Shown one piece after another: positions 11,363-23,207 of a stretch of DNA of 64,000 bases. Under the pieces are notes generated by a model. It made no database searches. It saw only the letters and a program-made list of their open reading frames with translations, and was not told the DNA's origin. The DNA is taken from contig NC_088302.1 in the NCBI RefSeq assembly GCF_032854445.1, positions 45,916,521 to 45,980,520 of the forward strand, written 5' to 3'. The stretch is from Liolophura sinensis. Lineage: Eukaryota > Mollusca > Polyplacophora > Chitonida > Chitonidae. A program made the position numbers and the translations under genes. Position 1 is the stretch's first letter. Every line of letters starts with the position of its first letter.

Positions 11363-14300
11363 GTAAGGGTTAGTAGGGACTGAAACTCACTAAAATAGGT
11401 TATCCTCATACACATATATGTAGGTGTAGTGAATCCTGACCAAAACAAGCAAAACCAGTGCGGAGGTGCAATAACTGCGACACCCCCCCAAAATTCATGT
11501 ATTTTTCTTACCTCAAGATACACGTTAAGTGACTGGCTAATCGTAAAAGAAAACATGTCATGTCATATATTTCACCAAACAATCAACAGACCTAGTTACA
11601 TACCACTCTATTACGCTATAGTTACATAACAGCAATCAGTGATTGTTTTACCAGGCTCGGGTAGTACCCCTAGGTCCTTGAGAAGGTCGGTATCTGATGA
11701 AGACGTCTCTAGAGGTGATCCTTGGGAACTGAAAATGGACAACGGTAGAAACAGTGTGCGCTTCAACAAAGAGGTCATGGATGACAGTGACCTGGAGAAA
11801 TGTTTCCTGAGGGTGACGGGGATGACATGTGCGTCGTGTGTGGCGACAATCGAGAAAAACCTGCTCAAAGTTGAAGGTAAGAGAAAGTACATTAGGAACA
11901 TGCAAGGATACACTGGTTAATGTCTGCACCGTGTTTGTTTTAATTAAATATGAGTGGTTGCACTTGTATGGCTTATATTTTTGCAGCTTGTAAAATCCCA
12001 AAAGAATGCCATTAAGTGACTTTGATTTCTTTACACCTTGAAGTGAGAAATTCAAAACATGTGAACACCACCTGGTTTGCCAGTTTTTGTCATGAAGATG
12101 TTTGTGATCATTTTCAGGAATCAAGAATGTGCTGGTGGCATTGATGGCTCAGAAGGCTGAGGTTAAATATGACCCAGCCTACATTCTACCCTCTCAGATA
12201 GCCAACAAAATCACAGGTCTGGGCTTCAATGCCAAGGTGATGGAGTCCGACACTCAAGGGCAGGCAACTGTGGAACTAAGCGTACGAATTGTTTTTGCTT
12301 GTTATGGGACTTTGTACATGTAGACTACAAATCTTAAACTTATGAGAGAGCAGATAAAGTAAACATGGCAGAGGAAGTATTTAATGACAACCTGATTTCT
12401 AGAGATAAAAAGTATTTTGCTTTTACCTGTTATTGTACCTCTTTGAAAACATTTTGAGTTAGTATAAATATATTTCAAGACAGAAAATGCCTTAACATTC
12501 ACATTAATTTGGATATATTTTACAAGGGATTAAATCAGCAAGCAAAGAGGAGTGTTTACCCAGTGTGACAAAGCACACGTTCAGAGGTGGTAGTATTGTG
12601 TTTTCAGATCACAGGAATGACCTGTGCTTCGTGTGTGCATCTGATAGAGTCCAACATGAAGAAGAAACCAGGCATCGTCATGGCTACCGTTGCCCTGGCA
12701 ACCTGTCGTGGGAAATTTACGTATGACACTGAAGCCACAGGACCAAGGACAATTATAGAAGATGTTAAGGTATGATGTCGTGTAATCAAGATTATTTGTA
12801 GCTCTTTTAAGATGTGATTCAAGATAATGATGAAATTATTGCATTACCTGAATATGTTTTTATTAATTTGATGTTTTACCTACTCACAAAGAATAAAGTT
12901 GATCCTGAAATCAGCTGTATTGATTAAGTGTGGATTTTATTGGCAGGCTTTAGGTTTTGATGCAACACTGCTAACAGATGGAGACAAACAAAAGGACATG
13001 TTGGACCACAGAGATGAAATCAAAAGGTTTGTCTCAGAACATGTCCACTCTTCTAAACACTTTTTGTCTGAGCCTGATTGTTTGTAATGGTGAAACTAAT
13101 AAAGCTTTCCTTTTGCCCTTACAAGCCCTTAGTTTTCATACCTGGAATTAAAATGTTAATGTAAAAAAGAAATGTTCAGGATGCGACTTAACTTCACTAA
13201 CATGATTTGCAGAAATTATATCTGACTCTATATAGATAGTCCTAGATCTATAACATGATTGTTAAGGAAATATATTTATCCCATAAGACATATTACTTTT
13301 TTCCTTGCACAGATGGCGATCTTCATTCCTGTGGTCTCTAACATTTGGCGTACCAGCCATTGCCATCATGATGTACTTCATGTTTGCTAGACCAGAAAAT
13401 TCCGAGGATTTCATTGGCGAGCACAGCAACAAGACGGTGTATAGATCCAACTCCAGTGTGGCGATAAGAGATGGCCATTATCAGATCATGATCATCCCGG
13501 GTCTCTCTCTGGAGAACTTGCTCATGTTTATACTGGCCACACCTGTACAGGTGGGTTCTGATTGGTTAACTCCTTCCATCATGGGATGGACAGGCTTGAA
13601 TGTCTGAGGCCTGAGATTCTGAGATAACCAAACTATGGGGTGTTGAGAAATAATTTTTGCAGCTTTAAGAAGCCTGCATCATTTTCACAAGACTGTAAAT
13701 CTTCAACCTTTTCAACCAGGACTTTTTTCAGTGGAATTTATGCATACGATTATACAAAATGATTTCTTTGTGTCATTACAGATGCAAGCTTCATAAAAAT
13801 GTGCAAATTATTTCCTGACACCCAATAGTTCCCTCAGCATGTTTCAAAATATTGGTTTGCAGAGGCAGTTGAAAAGGTTGAAGAATTAAGATAATTATGC
13901 GCATAGATTTTATTGAAAAATTGTGTTTTAGAGATCGAAGATTTATAGCACTACAGTTATAACATTCGAAACTATGTTTTCTGTCTTTCTTGCAGTTTAT
14001 TGGTGGCCGATACTTTTACATCCAGGCGTACAAAGCGCTGAAACATCATAGCACAAACATGGATGTTCTGGTTGTCCTGGCAACAACCATCTCCTATCTT
14101 TATTCTGTGGGTGTTACCATAGCAGCCATGATCATTGAGGAACCAGTCAGCCCTGTCACTTTCTTTGAGACCACACCCATGTTGTTGGTGTTTATCTCCC
14201 TTGGAAGATGGCTCGAACACATTGCTAAGGTATACGTATGTTACTGGGAGGTATTCAGAAGGAGATCTGTAGGCTGTGTTACATTCCGGACTCATGGCTG

Positions 14301-17300
14301 TTATGTGTAGGTCTACTGCACTGGCCATGATGTATTTCATTTATCTAGTGCTAGCTGTACTGATCATGAAATTTTGATAAAAAGAATGTATTTTAAAAAC
14401 AGTTCAATTTTTTTAAATATTATAAAATTTGTAACAAAATATGTAAACAGAGATTAGTCAAAACATTTGCGTTAGATGTATCAGAATTACGTCTGAATTG
14501 TTGTTTGAAATTAAAATATTTTTCAAATAAGTTTTAATAGTAAACTACAGCTACATTTGCTTTTAATATTTGGTTTCTCTACACTTCATGGTCTTTGCTT
14601 CTCTTATCAATATAACTATCACAGTATAATGTGATTGGGTGGGGTGTCATATCTGGTGTCTTAGGCATGATACTTCATTGGCAGCAGCACCTTCCAATAC
14701 TCATCATCGTCATATGACTTCAAAGTGTTAAGTACAACGTATAACCCTCATGCATGCCCTACAGTCTGTTCCCATGTGTTATAACAGGGCAAGACATCTG
14801 AGGCTCTGGCCACCCTGATGTCCCTCCAGCCCCCAGAGGCTGTCATAGTGGAGGTGGACAAAGAGTGGAACATCCTGAGGGAGGAGGTTCTTAGTGTGGA
14901 CCTGGTACAGAGAGGGGACATTCTTAAGGTAAGGTCACACCCCACAGCCCGGCAGCATATTATGATTTACTCTCAATTTTTGTTAGTTTGAAAGTTCTTC
15001 AGTTCTTCCTTGAACGTGGCGTGATTATGTTCATTATGAGCAGAATAACAGTGAGTGGATATTTCAGTTTCCTTCCACATTTTGTCATGCTGCAATTACC
15101 CGATAGATGATATTGCATAACTAAACCATAAGTAAATAAAATTACTGTGAAAATGGCTTTTGAATGTAGCGTCTATTACTTCATTAAGAGTCAGCTATTT
15201 ATGATGGGGAAACATCATATTTGTGGACACTGATTTCATTTCAAACAACTATCAAATTGATCGTGTATGAGGCTATTTGAAATTATCCAGAAAATTGTTT
15301 TGAAAAGTGTAATGTTTTTAGGTAGCAATCTGCTTGTAAACAGATAAATTTGTCACCGTGAAAGTGAACTGTCTCGCAAGGCTTTGTTTAGATATCATCT
15401 TCCATACACTAATTAGTAGATAAGTTTGTCATGATGTCAGAGTATTTTCACCGAGAATAGAATAAAAAGTTGCAAATCTGCTTCACGCTGGTTACAGATG
15501 CTCAATCTGTGTGCGATGTCATGACATCACAAATTCCTAACCAAAGATGGAGATGAACAGTAATGTCACAAGACGTTCATTGGGGACATCAGGCTGGTTT
15601 CATCTTTGGATTTGGTTTTGTCAACAAAAACAACATTCCATGTTATAAATAATCATTCCTTCCATTTACATCATCAGACTAACATTTTGCATGGGCAAAA
15701 AGGAGTCCATGTCTTTGATCACCTTGTTTTTATGTAATGACAAAATGGTGAAGGATTATAGAATTATGGTAATGTTTACTGAATGTGAGCCACCCATGTT
15801 CATCCTGACAGGTGGTTCCTGGAGCTAAGATACCTGTGGATGCTAAAGTCATTGAGGGGACATCTATGTGTGACGAGTCCCTCATTACTGGGGAGTCCAT
15901 GCCGGTGAACAAAAAGCCAGGTGAGAGCTGATGAAATAATTGCTTTGAGGAATTCTGGAAAAATTATAAAGCTATCTCCGTGTGTTATACTAACACATCT
16001 GTAATTATGTAAAAAAGGGTTTTGTTTTAATAGAAAGAGCTTCTGGCACTGGCACCTTACTTACACTGTTTGTGCCCTTGTTTAGGCTCTTCTGTGATAG
16101 GAGGCTCGATTAACCAGAACGGCACTCTGCTGATAGAGGCCACACATGTTGGAGCAGATACCACCCTGTCTCAGATTGTCAAGCTGGTGGAGGAGGCACA
16201 GACGTCCAAGGTATGGATAGAGTCCGTGTAACAAGGGATCTTTTGTGAATAAAAGGGTTTTGTTCTCTGCCTTTAGTTGAGGCATGAACTTGTCATCGTA
16301 GAATCAAACATTTCTGTTTTTTTTCTGTTAGTTTTGACCAATTCTGCTGCTAATTACAATGCTATATCATTTATGCGTTTGCTTGGTGTGCATAGCATTT
16401 TTCAAAATATTTCAAGTACACTAACAGTGAGCATGCATAATGCTGGAGGAAAGCGAGGAGAGTGCCTCAGAAAAACATAATCATATAAAGGTGGTTGTGA
16501 TCCCCAGGAAGATGTGTTTGGTCACTGAGCCAGTAGTGAGTCTTAATGCTACATATAGATTTAACCTATATTTGTGCGCTTCCTTGTTATGATAATTTTG
16601 GTCATGTTTTGTACAGTAAATGACCAAAAAATTTCCACCAAAGGAGCATTTTTATTTTTTAAGGCATATAAATATTACAAAATATTACTTTTGGTGATGA
16701 AGCTTGCATTTTTCCAGTATGATGTACTGCCAAACAATCCTCAAAACATCCGTTAAAGATCAGTAGAAGACTCAGAATCTGGCAAAATGTGTATATTAAT
16801 CATGTTAGAAATATTACATCACAAATTTGTATGTTAAACATCGATATTATTATAATGTAATGTTTGCTTGCCTGTGCCCTGTCAGGCCCCAATCCAGCAA
16901 CTGGCTGATGTGATAGCAGGCTTCTTTGTGCCTATCGTCTTTGGACTGTCAACGCTCACCCTGATCAGCTGGCTGATAGTCGGCTACAGCAATGTCCGCA
17001 TTATCGATCCTGACTTCAGTGTAAGTATAAAGAATTGCAAAATATATATACTTGTTTTGTGTACCATGGATAGATGCATAATGTTTCGCTTGCAAAACTG
17101 TGTTACAATATGAATTCTCTTCATCTTATTATGAGGAACCAGAGTCTGCGATTACTGGTATTATAAATATCAACTTTCAGCAGGCTTACCTTTGGAATAA
17201 ATACATAACAAAAGTCTTGATAGTACCAATTTAGTTGTCAATAATTGTAAGGATGCACACTTGTTTTATTGAAATGCTGGTGAATTGAGGTGTCAAACAT

Positions 17301-20300
17301 GTTTTTGTGCTACTATTCTTTGTTGCAACTTTATACATTGTATATTTGCTGATGAAGGTTCCTTTCTGGCAGAGGGGACCAGTGGCTATTGGTCCTTATT
17401 GCCTGACCAATAGGATCGCAAACTGGAATGCCATTCACACTAGTTCGGTGGCTACTTAAGTCTGGGGGCTTGTCAGATACCTGAAATAAGAGGGTGGTTT
17501 CCTCAGATTTCCTCCACCCAAATCGAAAGAGAAAGATATTTTGAGTTCAATGTTAAACTCAAGTAATTCCGTATTGATGATATGATTCTATGTGCCTGGT
17601 TTCAGGAGGATGGCCCTATCACACAACACGAAGTAATCTTCCAGAAAGCTTTCCAGTATGCTATCACAGTACTCAGTATAGCCTGTCCCTGTGCCCTGGG
17701 GTTGGCCACACCTACTGCCGTCATGGTGGGCACTGGAGTTGGAGCAACTAATGGCATCCTCATCAAGGGGGGAGAACCTCTGGAAACAACTCACAAGGTA
17801 TTAGTCCGAGTCGGCCATGATAGTGGTATAGCGTTTAATATGTTTGTGGAAAACACACTGTTAGAATTTTCCTCCCCTTAAAAATACCTCAGAAGTAAAT
17901 AAAACAGTTTCTTTTGGATTCTCATAAGTAGAAAGACTTTAAGAAAAGAGAAAGTAAAATTTTTAAGAATCTACCATTTTGGAAATAAATTACAAAATCC
18001 TGTACACTATTTTTTGTTATATGAATGTACTTTTTTCTTTTTGGGATCAATTTTACTTCTGAACCTACATGTAGCTTTAAAGTTCACCTTCAGTTGCTTA
18101 CAATCTAGTTATCAAATGGACAATGGAATGACTTTGTTTCAGGTGCAGAGTGTTGTGTTTGACAAGACTGGTACCGTAACTCACGGTGTCCCACGTGTGG
18201 CTCGCATTGCGTCGTTTGTGGACGAGTCAGAGTTCCCTTTTGCTAAACTGCTGGCAATAGCGGGCACGGCTGAGAACAGCAGTGAACACCCAATCGCTTC
18301 CGCCATTGTCAAGTATGCAAAGGAGGTAGGTCTTCTAACAGTATATGGTAATTAGTTCACAGAGCAGAAGTATAGCATAATTGGAAGGCATCTTGCCCAG
18401 TTCAAGGTCAGTGAATAAAAATTCTGTTAAGTTGTAGTGTTACTGCTCATCATTTTAATATGTGAGCAAGGCAGTTAACGGACTCCCACATTGTGGCTGT
18501 GGGCTGGGATAGTTTGAACTGGACATAAAATTAGCTGCTGTTGTACACCCTAGAGACATAAAGAAGAACTGACTTCTTTTCTCTGCTGGGTTTTGGGCTG
18601 GCATTGTACCTTTTGGGTATTAATGTGCATGTAGGTGTTGTTCTTGACATTAAAGGTGGGCACACTGTTATCGAGTGGCTTATGTTGTTGTTGTAGACCC
18701 TGAAGGCAGAGACGCTAGGTAAGGTGACTGACTTTCAGGCAGTACCAGGCTGTGGGCTGAAGTGTAAGGTGAGCCAGGTGGAGCTGTTGGTGGCCGAACT
18801 GGACCAGGATGAGCTGAACAACCGGCGTAACTGGGCCGGCAGTGTTCGCGTCACTGTCGACACTCTACCTGTGGACACCATCAGGGACCAGACCATGAGG
18901 ATTGAAGGTCAGTTTCTCTCTATATCGTTCCTTCGCTGGATTTTTAAAAGAAATAAAAATTTTGCTTCAAAACTCAAAACCTGGCTGTCAAACAGACATG
19001 AGATTTGCACACCCAAGAAAAACGCTGTCTGGGTGAAATTAACCTCAAACATAAGAATTATTATAACAGTGGATTTGCTTTCATTTAAACTACTTTGTTG
19101 ACAGTCTTTTTTGTGAAAATACATTTATTAGAAGAGAGAGCAGGATGATGTGCTCTTTACCATATTGTTGGCAGTTTTTCCTTGAACTTCACTGCCATCT
19201 TGTGCTACCCTGATAATGGTAATGACAAATGGTAATGGTATGCTGTTGATCTTACTTTCAGACATTCCAATGAAAGTGCTGGGAGCAGCATCCTCCCAGA
19301 TATACGAGGTTTTAATCGGGAACCGTGAGTGGATGCACCGTAATGGCCTGGTGCTGACAGACATGATGGAGAACACCATGGGTCATCATGAGGAGAAGGG
19401 ACACACAGCTGTGCTCTGTGCCATCGATGGTGGGTGAGCCAGCCGGCTATTTAAGAATGTGAATTAAAACTTATTTAGACACATATTTGATTTTGGATAT
19501 ACGAGGTTTACTTTAAGGTGTGATCATGGCTACCCTAATCCCTCAAGCTTTTCACATATGATAGAGCAACTTTCGGTGTGATGTTTACACAGTTTTACTT
19601 GAATAATGTGACATAACGGCTTTGGTTGGGTTGGCCAATTTTAGGACTTCATAAAAAGTATAATTTAATCAGTGTACACACAACATTTCCCTTCCAATAT
19701 ACTTGAATAAACACCTTACCCTTACAAACTTGCGAAAAGGTTGAAGAATTACAGCATCCTATGTTTACTGTGACAGATGTGATCTTGATTATCCTATATT
19801 TATTTTGACAGGTTTGATCGTGGCTATCCTGTGTTTACTGTGATAGGTGTCACCATGTGTATCTTATGTTTACTGTGACAGGTGTGATCTTGGTTATCCT
19901 GTATTTATTGTGACAGGTGTGATCATGGCTATCCTATGTTAACTGTAACAGGTGTGACCATGTCTGTCCCATGTTTTCTGTGACAGGTGTGATCTTGGTT
20001 ATCCTGTATTTATTGTGATAGTTGTGATCATGGCTCTCCTATGTTTACTGTGACAGGTGTGATTATGGCTGTCCTATGTTTACTGTTACAGGTGTGACCA
20101 TGTCTGTCCCATGTTTACTGTGACAGGTGTGATCGTGGCTATCCTATGTTTACTGTAACAGGTGTGACCATGTCTGTCCCATGTTTTCTGTGACATGTGT
20201 GATCTTGGTTATCCTGTATTTATTGTGATAGGTGTGGTCATGCCTGTCCCATGTTTACTGTGACAGGTATGATCATGGCTATCCTATGTTTAGTGTGACA

Positions 20301-23207
20301 GGTGTGATCATTGCTATTCTATGTTAACTGTGACAGGTTTGATCATGGCTCTCCTATGTTTACTGTAACAGGTGTGATAGGTGTGACCATGGCTCTCCTA
20401 TGTTTATTGTGACAGGTGTGATCTTGGTTATCCTGTATTTATTGTGATAGTTGTGATCATGGCTATCCTATGTTTACTGTGACAGGTGTGATCATGGCTC
20501 TCCTATGTTTATTGTGACAGGTGTGATCATGGCTATGCTGGCTGTTGCTGATACTGTGAAGGCAGAGGCTCATCTGGCCGTCCACACCCTCAAGGAGATG
20601 GGTCTACAGGTGATCTTACTTACCGGGGACAACCAGAAGACGGCCAGGGTCATTGCTAAACAGGTATAACATACATCTGAACAGGCCTTGGGTTCTTAAC
20701 CCATATAAGTAGAAAATTTAGAAGTGGGAATAAATAAAAAAATAAATAAATATATCCAGACAAAGCGTTACGTATATAAAATAAATTGCGAACATTTTAC
20801 CCGGGACTGTTGGAAACTAGTTTTAAGACAACTGATTTAGATTTAGATTTCTGCTCTATATCAGTGTAATGTATTTGTGACTTGTCTTACAGGTGGGTAT
20901 AAAGAAGGTGTTTGCTGAGGTGCTGCCCTCCCACAAGGTAAAGAAGGTGAAGGAGCTTCAGAAGGCAGGGCGAGTAGTGGCTATGGTGGGAGACGGGGTG
21001 AACGATTCTCCTGCCTTAGCTCAGGCAGATGTGGGCATTGCCATAGGAACTGGGACAGATGTGGCTGTGGAGGCAGCTGATATTGTCCTCATCAAGGTAA
21101 ACCTTCTCAAACTTGCTGGTTCTTTTGTTCTCATTCTAAGCAAAGAAGTCAAGTAAAATACACAGACTAAGTAATACTGAGAAATTAATAACAAATGGAC
21201 ATTTGTATATGTGATACCTAAAGTTTGTGTGTTTTGGAGATGTTTTTCTGGGTTCAAAAGGGGCTATGTGTCAGCCACATTCATCACTAACTGTATTATA
21301 CTAATGTAAGTGTGATCTTATCATAACAGAAAACATCAGTTCAGGTACAAAAGATTACCCTGAATGGTAATTCAAGACCTTGATCTTTGTTTTAGAATGA
21401 CCTGTTGGATGTGGTAGCTGCCATAAAGTTGTCCAAGGCTACAGTACGTAGGATTCGCCTGAATTTCTTTGCGGCCATCATCTACAATGCTCTAGGAATA
21501 CCCATTGGAGCAGGTGGGTTGTTCATTTAGTTGTTAACATGATATAATGTGACAACAAAACAACAGTGGTAGGTAATTAAGATATAAGATAAAATTATAA
21601 TATAATAAGATATTTGATAAAATTATCTTCTAACAATACAGAGCAAGTTTTGGGAATTCAGTGCTGACTAATAAAGCATTATACTGTATAACATTAAGGC
21701 GTATTTTGGCTGTGATTCATTGTCAGTTTTAGCAGTATTTAGCAATAATTCTGAAGTGTGTGGCATTTGTCAGCACAGACTTTTCAGTCCCTGTCTCTCT
21801 CTCTCTCCCTCCACAGGTGTTTTCATGCCCCTGGGCCTGTCCCTCAAGCCCTGGATGGCATCTGCAGCTATGGCAGCTTCCTCCGTCTCTGTTGTGGTCT
21901 CCTCACTCCTCCTCAAAACGTAAGTTACTACGTCTCCTTCCTCCTTAAAACTTGGGTTGTTCTAGCTCCTGACTCCTTAAAACATAGGTCACTGTGTTCC
22001 CCTCACTCTTCCTCAAACTTCGGTTGTTGTAGTCCTGGACCCCTCAAAACATAGGTGACTGTGGTCCCCTCACTCTTTCTCAAAACTTAGGTTGTTGTAG
22101 TCCCGGACCCCTCAAAACATAGGTGACTGTAGTCCCCTCACTCCTTCTCAAAACTTAGGTTATTGTAGTCTTGGGCTCCTCAAAACGTAGGTGACAGTAG
22201 TCCCCTCACTCCTTCTCAAGACATATTTTGTTGTAGCCCCGGGCTTCTGAAAACATAGGTGACTGTAATCCCCTCACTCCTTCTCAAAACTTAAATCAAC
22301 TCTTCTCTCCTCCTCATAACTTAGGTTGTTCAGGTCCCTGATATAGGAGACAATAGTCCCCTCAGACCATCTCACAATATAAATGAAAGCCTAAGTCACT
22401 ATTACCTCGTCAACCCTCTTCAAACGACTAATTACATATGGCCTCGTCTGGTAGATGAGAGCACTGACAGTTTGTATAAGCAACATTCATTAATATAGAT
22501 GTTCTCTGCTCTCTTAACAGTCTTAAGCACATTGGTAATTGGCAGTTGGGGCCTCCGTGGATCAGTCGGTTAAAGCGCTAGCGCAGCGTAATGACCCAGG
22601 AGTCTCTCACCAATGCGGTTGCTGTGAGTTCAAGTCCAGCTCATGCTGGCGGCCGTACATGAGAAGGTCTGCCAGCGGATGGTTGTGGGTTTCCCCCGGG
22701 CTGTGCCCGGTTTCCACCCACCATAATGCTGGCCGCCGTCGTATAAGTGAAATATTCTTGAGTACGGCGTAAAACACCAATCAAAAAAAAAAAAAAAAAT
22801 TGGCAGTATTGATACGTTTATTGTGCAGTTTTTTTGATAGATCTACAGTAAAAAGTGATAAGCAAAATAGTTCATATTGGACGGTGAATTGGAACAGACT
22901 AGTTATACTATCCTCAATACAAACAGTGTTTAAACAAAAACGGTGAAATTATACATCTTCTTGTTAAAGGTTCCGTAAGCCCACTCGGGACAAAATGCTG
23001 AATCAGGAGTATTACAAGAAATTCTATGAAGAACAGGATGAGAGCATGGACAACATTTCCATGCACCGTGGCGTGGAAGATGAGACTCCCAGCCCCAAGG
23101 GAAGTAAGCAGGGCAGTATCCTGTCACGTCTGAGTGGGCGAAACAAGAAATCAGGTCCAGACCATACCAGTCTGCTAGAGGGTGATATGGAGATGGAGAT
23201 AGTCTAA
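10240..23207 (+). CDS. ATP7: Copper-transporting P1B-type ATPase, ATP7A/ATP7B orthologue (5' incomplete)
   Basis: This protein pumps Cu(I) using ATP, loading secretory cuproenzymes in the Golgi and exporting excess copper. Exons: 10240-11362, 11655-11876, 12118-12281, 12608-12769, 12947-13026, 13313-13550, 13996-14229, 14788-14928, 15812-15920, 16086-16210, 16886-17020, 17606-17797, 18143-18325, 18697-18907, 19262-19429, 20521-20663, 20893-21096, 21396-21513, 21817-21919, 22970-23207. All junctions keep phase and give 1430 visible residues. Half an HMA domain is followed by six full HMA domains with GMTCxSC (near residues 61, 136, 229, 314, 430 and 506). Then come eight membrane segments, actuator TGES, CPC (about 937), DKTGT (about 981), SEHPIA, TGDN (about 1195) and [10 protein letters not shown] (about 1243). 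The tail has a dileucine motif (HTSLLEGD) and ends MEIV. The first coding exon is missing. The donor at 12281 (AGC|gtacga) is the least certain splice site. Because vertebrate ATP7A and ATP7B arose by duplication, no A/B letter is given. Confidence 0.96.
13693..13892. mobile_element. MITE-like non-autonomous DNA transposon, about 200 bp
   Basis: The left end reads ctgtaaatcttcaacctttt and the right end gaaaaggttgaagaattaag, which are inverted repeats of each other. The interior has no coding capacity. A sister copy at 38743-38931 shares the ends and internal blocks (gatgcaagcttcat...gtgtaaatt). It lies in an ATP7 intron. The TA target seen at other copies suggests a Tc1/mariner-type source; the superfamily is inferred. 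Confidence 0.65.
14618..14740 (+). repeat. Fragment of the second SINE family
   Basis: The string tgattgggtggggtgtcatatctggtg, given here only as a landmark at 14630-14656, parallels the body of the SINE at 53710-54000. The end, cgtcatatgact followed by gttaagtacaacgt, parallels the 3' end of the SINE at 52389. The head is missing. Confidence 0.55.
17350..17575 (+). repeat. Probable degenerate SINE remnant
   Basis: The stretch ends with ggtttcctcagatttcctcc, gatattttgagttcaatg and ttaaactc, which resembles the 3' end of common molluscan SINEs. The tRNA head is not clear. It lies in an ATP7 intron. Confidence 0.35.
19503..20520 (+). repeat. 35-bp minisatellite derived from an ATP7 splice acceptor and exon start
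   Basis: About 21 tandem copies of a 35-bp unit run from about 19757 to the exon at 20521. One further unit lies at 19503-19532, separated from the rest by a MITE. Each unit reads roughly gtgtgatcatggctatcc followed by tatgtttactgtgacag. The last 17 bases are the polypyrimidine tract and AG of the acceptor, and the first bases equal the start of the real exon (GTGTGATCATGGCTATGC). The array is therefore a repeated copy of the intron-exon junction. Variant units (gtgaccatgtctgtccc, gtgatcttggttatcc) recur in alternation, suggesting a higher-order unit. Confidence 0.9.
19533..19754. mobile_element. MITE inserted inside a minisatellite unit
   Basis: The right end reads cttgcgaaaaggttgaagaa then ttacag. 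The left end, ctaatccctcaagcttttca, is a decayed inverted copy. The left flank is ...catggcTA. The right flank is CAtcctatgtttac..., which resumes the interrupted 35-bp unit, so the TA target was duplicated and one copy has since changed to CA. Its interior (ggccaattttaggacttca, acttgaataaacacc) matches the copy ending near 53056. Confidence 0.7.
21897..22370 (+). repeat. 68-bp minisatellite derived from an ATP7 exon end and splice donor
   Basis: The array begins within the last exon bases, GTCTCCTCACTCCTCCTC then AAAAC|gtaagtt. It continues with units such as gtcccctcactccttctc then aaaacttaggtt, alternating with a sister half-unit (acccctcaaaacataggtga). The phrase ggtgactgt recurs at 22054, 22122, 22190 and 22258, giving a 68-bp period made of two related halves. 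One half-unit keeps a donor-like caaaacgtaggt near 22184. The array fades into unique intron sequence near 22370. Confidence 0.85.
22547..22797 (+). repeat. Full-length tRNA-derived SINE with poly(A) tail and target-site duplication
   Basis: The head has an A-box-like tggatcagtcggttaaag and a B-box-like gagttcaagtcc. The body and 3' core (ataatgctggccgccgtcgt) are intact, and the element ends in about 17 A. It is flanked by the 10-bp direct repeat aattggcagt at 22537-22546 and 22798-22807. The intact ends make it the youngest-looking copy in the window. It lies in the last ATP7 intron. Confidence 0.93.
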
